Positions 1 through 5,158 of a stretch of 5,158 nt of DNA are shown piece by piece. Numbering within the stretch: the first letter of the stretch is position 1; each line of letters starts with the position of its first letter. This DNA is from Akkermansiaceae bacterium (GTDB taxonomy: Bacteria; Verrucomicrobiota; Verrucomicrobiia; Verrucomicrobiales; Akkermansiaceae), in contig JALZWJ010000252.1 in NCBI GenBank assembly GCA_023300065.1, forward strand, positions 1 to 5,158. Direction: 5' to 3'. The position numbers and the translations under genes are program-made. Under the pieces are notes generated by a model. It made no database searches. It had not been told where the DNA came from and saw nothing but the letters and a program-made list of their open reading frames with translations.

Positions 1-74
1 ATATTTCATAATTTAAATATTAGTGTAATTATATCGGGCGACAATTACTATTTTCATAACAGTATTTATCAGCG
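1..74. other. AT-rich gene-free segment at left edge
   Basis: This segment is much richer in A and T than the rest of the window and has no open reading frame worth calling. It leads directly into the highly structured segment that starts at 76, so it could hold a promoter for an RNA made from there. The best hexamers I can find (GACA within 38-43 and TATTTA at 63-68) are too poorly spaced and too weak to call a promoter. It could equally be the tail of an intergenic region or the edge of an acquired element. Confidence 0.4.
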
Positions 75-75
75 T

Positions 76-229
76 TACGAGGGTTGGGCTTAACTCGTCT
101 ATCAGGGATTCCCCTCACTTACGATTTGGCGCTCAACCCTCGTATCTAAGGGGAACGACTCCCCTTTCATTTAAAGATCCTACGGGAAGGTAAGACTTCG
201 TCAATCTCCTTCGGGGATCTCTGATAGAC
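76..229 (+). ncRNA. Candidate structured RNA (or structured DNA element) with crossing long helices
   Basis: Seen directly: 76-89 (TACGAGGGTTGGGC) can pair with 131-144 (GCTCAACCCTCGTA) along 14 unbroken bp with one G-U. Also, 97-113 (GTCTATCAGGGATTCCC) can pair with 213-229 along 17 unbroken bp with two G-U. The helices cross, so together they would form a pseudoknot, or they are alternatives. Further hairpins lie inside: 148-154 with 160-166 (loop ACGAC), and 175-180 with 215-220 enclosing 186-190 with 208-212. The 175-220 hairpin competes with the 17-bp helix for 215-220. No protein frame covers the segment. I looked for hallmarks of tRNA, tmRNA, RNase P RNA, small SRP RNA and group II intron domain V and did not recognise any. 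The strand is a guess, because the pairing works on both strands. Alternatives are a recombination or attachment site or the end of a mobile element. The pairing is firm; that it is an RNA gene is inference. Confidence 0.35.
148..169 (+). terminator. GC-core hairpin, weak terminator candidate
   Basis: AAGGGGA (148-154) and TCCCCTT (160-166) form a perfect 7-bp stem around a 5-base loop, followed on the plus strand by a short broken T-rich tail (TTTCATTT). It could end a transcript arriving from the left edge. It may instead be an internal hairpin of the structured segment 76-229, and the T tail is shorter than in a typical intrinsic terminator. Confidence 0.25.
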
Positions 230-480
230 CTATTAAGAAATCGAAATCTAAAGGGAACTTCCGTCAAAAGTTACGCATTCCAACTTGGGCCACAGCTCTT
301 TCAAATCGAAGAAGAGCGAGGAAAAGCGTTGCGATATCAGGATCATAGAAGGGACGGGAAAACGGCGCTCAGAGGCCCCGCGAGATCAGTCACCTTATGG
401 CTTTGGTAAATTCAGGAAACCTGATCGACAGCTTCCTCAGCCGAGATCAAGGTCTCGTCGTTCTTTTCCTTGAAACCATC
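230..480. other. Gene-free stretch upstream of the small lipoprotein gene
   Basis: No frame here looks like a real protein. The 62-residue frame at 285-473 is basic and low in hydrophobic residues, has no recognisable domain, and runs almost into the next gene. Small inverted repeats are present: TCAGG (412-416) with CCTGA (420-424), and CGAGA (442-446) with TCTCG (453-457), the latter ending 24 bases before the ATG at 481. They are short enough to be chance but lie where an operator or leader hairpin for the two-gene unit 481-984 would be expected. I see no clear -35/-10 pair. Confidence 0.4.
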
Positions 481-615
481 ATGAAAACAAAAATGAAACT
501 CGCCGCTCTCGCGCTCAGCCTCTTCGCCCTTTCTTCCTGCCAATCGACCTCGCCCGACCCCGCACCGACAGGACCTCCCACCTTTCCAAATGGGGCTCCA
601 ATGGTCATCTGTTAA
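481..615 (+). CDS. Small putative lipoprotein, 44 aa, function unknown
   Basis: The product has a classic lipoprotein signal peptide: a lysine-bearing start (MKTKMK), a hydrophobic stretch (about residues 7-17) and a lipobox LSSC with the lipidated cysteine at residue 20. The mature part is only about 25 residues, rich in proline (PDPAPTGPPTFP), and ends in a second cysteine (GAPMVIC). The frame stays open upstream to an ATG at 397, but that start would bury the signal peptide behind 28 extra residues, so I chose 481. No Shine-Dalgarno sequence is visible. The stop is 12 bases before the next ATG, which suggests co-transcription with the cupin-like gene. I do not recognise a family. Very short lipoproteins of this kind are often lineage-specific; it could also be an entericidin-like or leader-type peptide, but nothing in the sequence proves that. 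The signal peptide is the main support. Confidence 0.6.
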   Translation: MKTKMKLAALALSLFALSSCQSTSPDPAPTGPPTFPNGAPMVIC

Positions 616-627
616 GCCCCCGAAGCC

Positions 628-984
628 ATGAAAGCACTCATCTCTCTTGCAGGCACTCTCAGCTTGCTCAGTTCGGCTTGCTCTCATCACTCACACTCCG
701 AGCCGCCTGAGGGCCACGAGCCGGTTTTCGAAAACCATCGGGTCCGTGTGATGGAGATCGTGAATCCGCCGGGCGGGATGATCCCCCTTCATAACCACGA
801 TCTCCCCGGCGTCATCATCGTGCATCGCACCGCTGAGAACATCATCCGTAATGCGAATAGGCAGATCGTGAGTCAGGGGAAACCGCCTCAAGGCGTGGTC
901 TGGGCCGAGGCCCACGGACCTCACTATAGCATCGAGAACATCGATACGATTCCGATGCACCTCTACCGGGTCGAGGTGAAGTAA
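628..984 (+). CDS. Cupin-fold small lipoprotein or secreted protein, 118 aa
   Basis: The N-terminus (residues 1-18) is a signal peptide ending SSAC, a passable lipobox with cysteine 18 as the likely lipid anchor. A short His-rich linker (residues 19-30, H20, H21, H23, H30) follows. Residues 31-118 read as a compact cupin beta-barrel: EPVFENHRVRVMEI opens it, PGGMIPLHNHDLPGVIIV (48-65) resembles cupin motif 1 with metal-ligand candidates H55 and H57, and residues 88-105 (GVVWAEAHGPHYSIENID) resemble motif 2 with H96 or H99 as the third histidine. The usual motif-1 glutamate is not obvious, so the metal and any activity are uncertain. Many small one-domain cupins of this type have no assigned reaction, and I do not assign one. 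It is the second gene of a likely two-gene unit with 481-615. No strong ribosome-binding site is visible; the start is fixed by the signal peptide. Confidence 0.82.
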   Translation: MKALISLAGTLSLLSSACSHHSHSEPPEGHEPVFENHRVRVMEIVNPPGGMIPLHNHDLPGVIIVHRTAENIIRNANRQIVSQGKPPQGVVWAEAHGPHYSIENIDTIPMHLYRVEVK

Positions 985-1057
985 GAGCCAGTCATAGCGG
1001 TCACTCGGAGGGCTCCGGCTCTTCTTTCGGCTTAACCACTGCGATGATCGAGCCGAA
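983..1057 (+). terminator. Two tandem hairpins after the cupin gene, possible terminator
   Basis: AAGAGCC (983-989, overlapping the stop codon) pairs with GGCTCTT (1017-1023) as a 7-bp stem. A smaller CGGA/TCCG stem (1006-1009 with 1014-1017) competes with it at one base. TTCGGCT (1026-1032) then pairs with AGCCGAA (1051-1057). The position directly behind the stop codon fits transcription termination or mRNA 3'-end protection for the 481-984 unit. Neither hairpin has a proper T tract, so this is not a textbook intrinsic terminator. Confidence 0.35.
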
Positions 1058-1333
1058 GTGATTACTGGGTTTTAAAGGTTCTGCAAAACTCTTTCTTAGC
1101 TCTGCTTTCTCTTTTCGCTCTGTGGTGCCCCCCTCGACCAAGCTTCTGCTCCTTTCCGCTCTTTCTGTGGTCAGTTTTTTTGCTGGGAATTTTCAACTCA
1201 GATTTATGAAAATTGGAGAGGATTCTTGAGGATTTTTAAGAGCCCTGGCTCAAGCCAAATCATGTAAAGAGCTGGTAAAACTCTGGCCTCCCCCGACCCA
1301 TCTTTAAAATTTCATGATACGCTCAGCGCTGAC
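985..1333. other. 349-base gene-free stretch between cupin gene and 410-aa gene
   Basis: No frame here looks coding. From left to right it holds the tandem hairpins (983-1057), an imperfect CT-rich direct repeat (1098-1171) followed by a run of seven T (1175-1181), a palindromic segment GAGCCCTGGCTC (1240-1251), and the inverted repeat over the next start codon (1310-1339). GACCA (1136-1140) can pair with TGGTC (1168-1172) just before the T run, a weak terminator-like arrangement. TAAAAT (1305-1310) could be a -10 box for the 410-aa gene and would give a leader of under 20 bases, but no good -35 box lies at the right distance. Confidence 0.45.
1098..1171. repeat. Imperfect CT-rich direct repeat, two copies
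   Basis: Copy 1 (1098-1126) begins AGCTCTGCTTTCTCTTTTCG and ends GCTCTGTGGT. Copy 2 (1141-1171) begins AGCTTCTGCTCCTTTCCGCT and ends TTTCTGTGGT. They align along about 30 bases with a few substitutions and small gaps, offset by about 43 bases. The short TCTGCTTTCT-type units ending in GTGGT resemble the degenerate intergenic tracts (TTTGCGTTCTTTGCGGT-like) scattered through many bacterial genomes. That link is inference from memory of the pattern, not a match I could run. Confidence 0.45.
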
Positions 1334-1339
1334 ATGAAA
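1310..1339 (+). promoter_or_regulatory. Inverted repeat overlapping the start codon of the 410-aa gene
   Basis: TTTCATG (1310-1316) and CATGAAA (1333-1339) are perfect inverted copies, and the right arm contains the ATG at 1334. Between them, ending one base before the right arm's C, sits a perfect 10-bp palindrome, TCAGCGCTGA (1323-1332), exactly where a ribosome-binding site would be expected; none is present. This could be an mRNA hairpin hiding the start codon or an operator for a dimeric regulator close to the transcription start. Seven-base arms can arise by chance, so the role is inference. Confidence 0.35.
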
Positions 1340-2566
1340 ATCAGACTTATCGCTCGCGTTACTCTCTCTGCCTCGGCCCTATGCTCCCCGGCTCACGGTT
1401 ACACCCTTCACGAATGGGGCACCTTCACTTCAGTTTCTGGTTCGGATGGGCAGTTGCTAGCGGGGCTGGAACGTGAGGAGGAACGGCTCCCACACTTTGT
1501 CGAAGCGCTGGATGGGATGCGAAACATTGGGCCAGCAGGCTATGGGCCGAAGGGATACTATCTGCAACGTCCGCTGCGGAATGTGACGATCAAGATGGAG
1601 ACTCCAGTGATCTACTTCTACTCAGAGGAGCCCTTTCAGGCGAAGGTTGAGGTTGGCTTTAAAGGAGGCTCGATCAGTCAATGGTTCCCCACTCGTTCCG
1701 GTGGAGAGAGCGCACCAGAAATCAAGAAGGGCCAGCCAGCGCTCCCTGTGAGAATCACCCCAGCGGCGGAAGAGAAGCGCTTTCGTCACCGAGGTGGCAT
1801 TGACTTTGCGGAGCATCGTTCGGGAAAGATCGAGTGGGAGGTCGAGGTCCTAGGGCCCGATGCCTCGCGTGGGCTGACTTTTAAAAATGGCGAGACCATG
1901 AACTGGCTCCGGCCTCGGAATCCGAAGGCGAACATCGTCAAAGTCGGCGAGCAGTATGAGGACTACCTTTTCTATCGTGGCGTCGGGAACTTTGATCTCC
2001 CCGTGACCTTCCGCATCGATGATGCGGAGACCCTGCATCTCGAAAACACCGGTGAGGAAAAGGTCCCCTTTCTCTTGGTGCATGAGATCACTCCTGAGCG
2101 GACCGCCCGCTTTTACCTCATCAAAGAAGGCCTCGGAAAAAGGGAAATTAAAACGATCGCGGAGGCCGACTTCACGGTCGGAGGTCTAAAGTGGGAACGC
2201 CCGGTCTACGAGGCGATGACGGAGGGGCTTTTAGAAAATGGCCTGACCCCAGAGGAGGCTCACGGAATGGTGCAGACTTGGTGGCATAGCTACTTCACCC
2301 AGCCCGGCCTCCGTATTTTCTGGATCGTGCCCGCCGGGAAGACGGAAGAAATCCTCCCGCTCACAGTCACTCCTGCTCCCGAAAAATCAGTCCGCATTTT
2401 AGTGGGCCGCAGTGAGGTCCTACGCCCCCGTTTTGAAAAATCTCTGACCGAGAGCTACCAAAACAAAGCCGACCCAAAGAAGAAGCAAGTCTGGATCCAA
2501 AACCAATACTCCCGCTACGGTAAAGCCTACGAGCAACGAGTGCTCCAACTGATGCGCGAGCAGTAG
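1334..2566 (+). CDS. Secreted protein of unknown function, LHEWGTFTS family, 410 aa
   Basis: Residues 1-22 form a Sec signal peptide (MKIRLIAR, hydrophobic core, SPAHG), with likely cleavage before Y23, so the mature protein starts YTLHEWGTFTSVSGSDG. It has no later membrane segment, so it probably works in the periplasm or outside the cell. Recognisable family landmarks are LHEWGTFTS (25-33), KMETPVIYFYSEEP (87-100), a beta-rich middle with SQWFP (115-119) and EWEVEVLGP (167-175), LLVHEITPERTARFY (247-261), the segment 312-332 (MVQTWW...GLRIFWIVP), and ILVGRSEVLRP (355-365). I associate these with uncharacterised proteins in Verrucomicrobia, Planctomycetes and similar soil or aquatic bacteria; no reaction is known to me and none is proposed. 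H26 and the two adjacent tryptophans at 316-317 are candidates for a functional site. The start is supported by the signal peptide; there is no Shine-Dalgarno sequence, and an inverted repeat covers the ATG. It is transcribed apart from katG, with which it is convergent. Confidence 0.85.
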   Translation: MKIRLIARVTLSASALCSPAHGYTLHEWGTFTSVSGSDGQLLAGLEREEERLPHFVEALDGMRNIGPAGYGPKGYYLQRPLRNVTIKMETPVIYFYSEEPFQAKVEVGFKGGSISQWFPTRSGGESAPEIKKGQPALPVRITPAAEEKRFRHRGGIDFAEHRSGKIEWEVEVLGPDASRGLTFKNGETMNWLRPRNPKANIVKVGEQYEDYLFYRGVGNFDLPVTFRIDDAETLHLENTGEEKVPFLLVHEITPERTARFYLIKEGLGKREIKTIAEADFTVGGLKWERPVYEAMTEGLLENGLTPEEAHGMVQTWWHSYFTQPGLRIFWIVPAGKTEEILPLTVTPAPEKSVRILVGRSEVLRPRFEKSLTESYQNKADPKKKQVWIQNQYSRYGKAYEQRVLQLMREQ

Positions 2567-2602
2567 AATCTGGACAGCGCGATCAAGCTAAGAAAAGAGA
2601 CT

Positions 2603-2655
2603 CCATAGCTGCTATGGTTGGTAGCGAGCGACCGTAGCCGAGAGCACCAGCTCTC
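2603..2655. repeat. Cluster of short palindromes, possible interspersed repeat
   Basis: CCATAG (2603-2608) faces CTATGG (2612-2617). GCTATGG (2611-2617) can alternatively pair with CCGTAGC (2632-2638) with one G-U. GAGAGC (2640-2645) and GCTCTC (2650-2655) form a perfect 6-bp hairpin with a 4-base loop. No T tract follows, so this is not an intrinsic terminator for the 410-aa gene. Dense hairpins in a convergent intergenic region are typical of REP-like elements; whether this one recurs in the genome cannot be seen here. Confidence 0.35.
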
Positions 2656-2712
2656 AGCCCCCCGCCCTCAACCTCCTCGCTGTGCGGAAAACCGCATTGA
2701 TGAATATTATCT

Positions 2713-2733
2713 GGAGGTCGCCACGACCTTTTT
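2713..2733 (+). terminator. Intrinsic terminator candidate, plus strand
   Basis: AGGTCG (2715-2720), loop CCA, CGACCT (2724-2729) form a perfect 6-bp stem followed directly by TTTT (2730-2733); G2713 and G2714 can extend it through G-U pairs. The arrangement suits termination of plus-strand transcripts coming from the 410-aa gene, whose stop is about 150 bases upstream. The long distance and short stem lower confidence. The hairpin is framed by AAACCGCA (2689-2696) and its complement TGCGGTTT (2733-2740). Confidence 0.45.
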
Positions 2734-2746
2734 GCGGTTTGATGAA

Positions 2747-2766
2747 GATTCTCTCCGCAGAGAATC
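2747..2766. repeat. Perfect 8-bp inverted repeat
   Basis: GATTCTCT (2747-2754), loop CCGC, AGAGAATC (2759-2766) form a perfect hairpin. It lies between the plus-strand terminator candidate and the katG terminator in the convergent region, so it may add to transcript insulation. No T tract follows on either strand. Its left arm overlaps the second copy of the direct repeat TTGATGAA-ATT-TCT (2697-2712 and 2739-2754, 14 of 16 identical). Confidence 0.4.
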
Positions 2767-2796
2767 CGAAAGAGGAGAAATTACGCTAAGCTAAAA

Positions 2797-2838
2797 CCAA
2801 AAACACCCTTCTGAGAGGATGATCTCAAAAGGGTGTTT
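2797..2838 (-). terminator. Strong intrinsic terminator of katG
   Basis: On the plus strand AAACACCCTT (2801-2810) is the perfect complement of AAGGGTGTTT (2829-2838). After one mismatch, TGAGA (2812-2816) pairs with TCTCA (2823-2827) around a 6-base loop. Read on the minus strand, the hairpin begins about 21 bases after the katG stop and runs into TTTTT (complement of 2799-2803), then GG and more T. This is the standard form of a rho-independent terminator. The stem has an A-rich left foot, so it could also stop plus-strand transcription, but with a weaker tail. Confidence 0.85.
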
Positions 2839-2859
2839 GTCGGAGTTTACGGGATGATT

Positions 2860-5157
<2,298 letters not shown>

Positions 5158-5158
5158 A

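Noticed and set aside
76..229. tRNA, tmRNA, RNase P RNA, small SRP RNA or group II intron domain V as the identity of the structured segment
   Set aside because: I looked for their conserved sequence blocks, such as the T-loop and the catalytic triad of domain V, and none is present.
285..473. 62-residue plus-strand open frame ahead of the small lipoprotein
   Set aside because: The product is very basic and low-complexity with no hydrophobic core, motif or ribosome-binding site; it looks like chance.
397..480. Upstream ATG start for the small lipoprotein gene
   Set aside because: It would place 28 extra residues before an intact lipoprotein signal peptide, so the ATG at 481 is far more likely.
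412..960. Two open frames on the minus strand (412-690 and 691-960)
   Set aside because: They are antisense to the better supported lipoprotein and cupin genes and show no signal peptide or domain.
1098..1171. CRISPR array
   Set aside because: There are only two imperfect copies with a spacer far too short and no third unit or cas gene, so an array is not supported.

Overview
The window looks like chromosomal DNA from a member of the Verrucomicrobia or a relative in the Planctomycetes-Verrucomicrobia group. This rests on three things: the family of the secreted 410-residue protein (LHEWGTFTSVSGSDG after its signal peptide), which I associate with those phyla; several short secreted or lipid-anchored proteins; and no Shine-Dalgarno sequence ahead of any plus-strand gene. 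The lineage is an inference from protein flavour, not a search result.

Layout from left to right. Positions 1-480 hold no convincing protein gene. The first ~75 bases are very AT-rich. They lead into about 155 bases (76-229) packed with long complementary segments, including a 14-bp and a 17-bp helix that cross each other; this is the best candidate here for an undescribed structured RNA or recombination-type DNA element. Two tightly spaced plus-strand genes follow: a 44-residue putative lipoprotein (481-615) and, 12 bases later, a 118-residue lipoprotein-like cupin (628-984). A 349-base gene-free stretch (985-1333) carries two hairpins just after the cupin gene, an imperfect CT-rich direct repeat, and an inverted repeat that covers the next start codon. 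The 410-residue secreted protein of unknown function is at 1334-2566. The 293 bases between its stop and the stop of the convergent gene (2567-2859) contain several palindromes and a strong terminator for the minus-strand gene. The rest (2860-5157, minus strand) is a complete 765-residue catalase-peroxidase, KatG, with an N-terminal Sec signal peptide.

Functionally, every protein gene appears to encode an exported product: two probable lipoproteins, one secreted protein and one probably periplasmic KatG. KatG removes hydrogen peroxide and its active-site residues are intact. Nothing in the sequence links the plus-strand genes to KatG beyond proximity; they are convergent and separated by a terminator. 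The promoter of katG lies beyond the right edge of the window, so its regulation cannot be read here.
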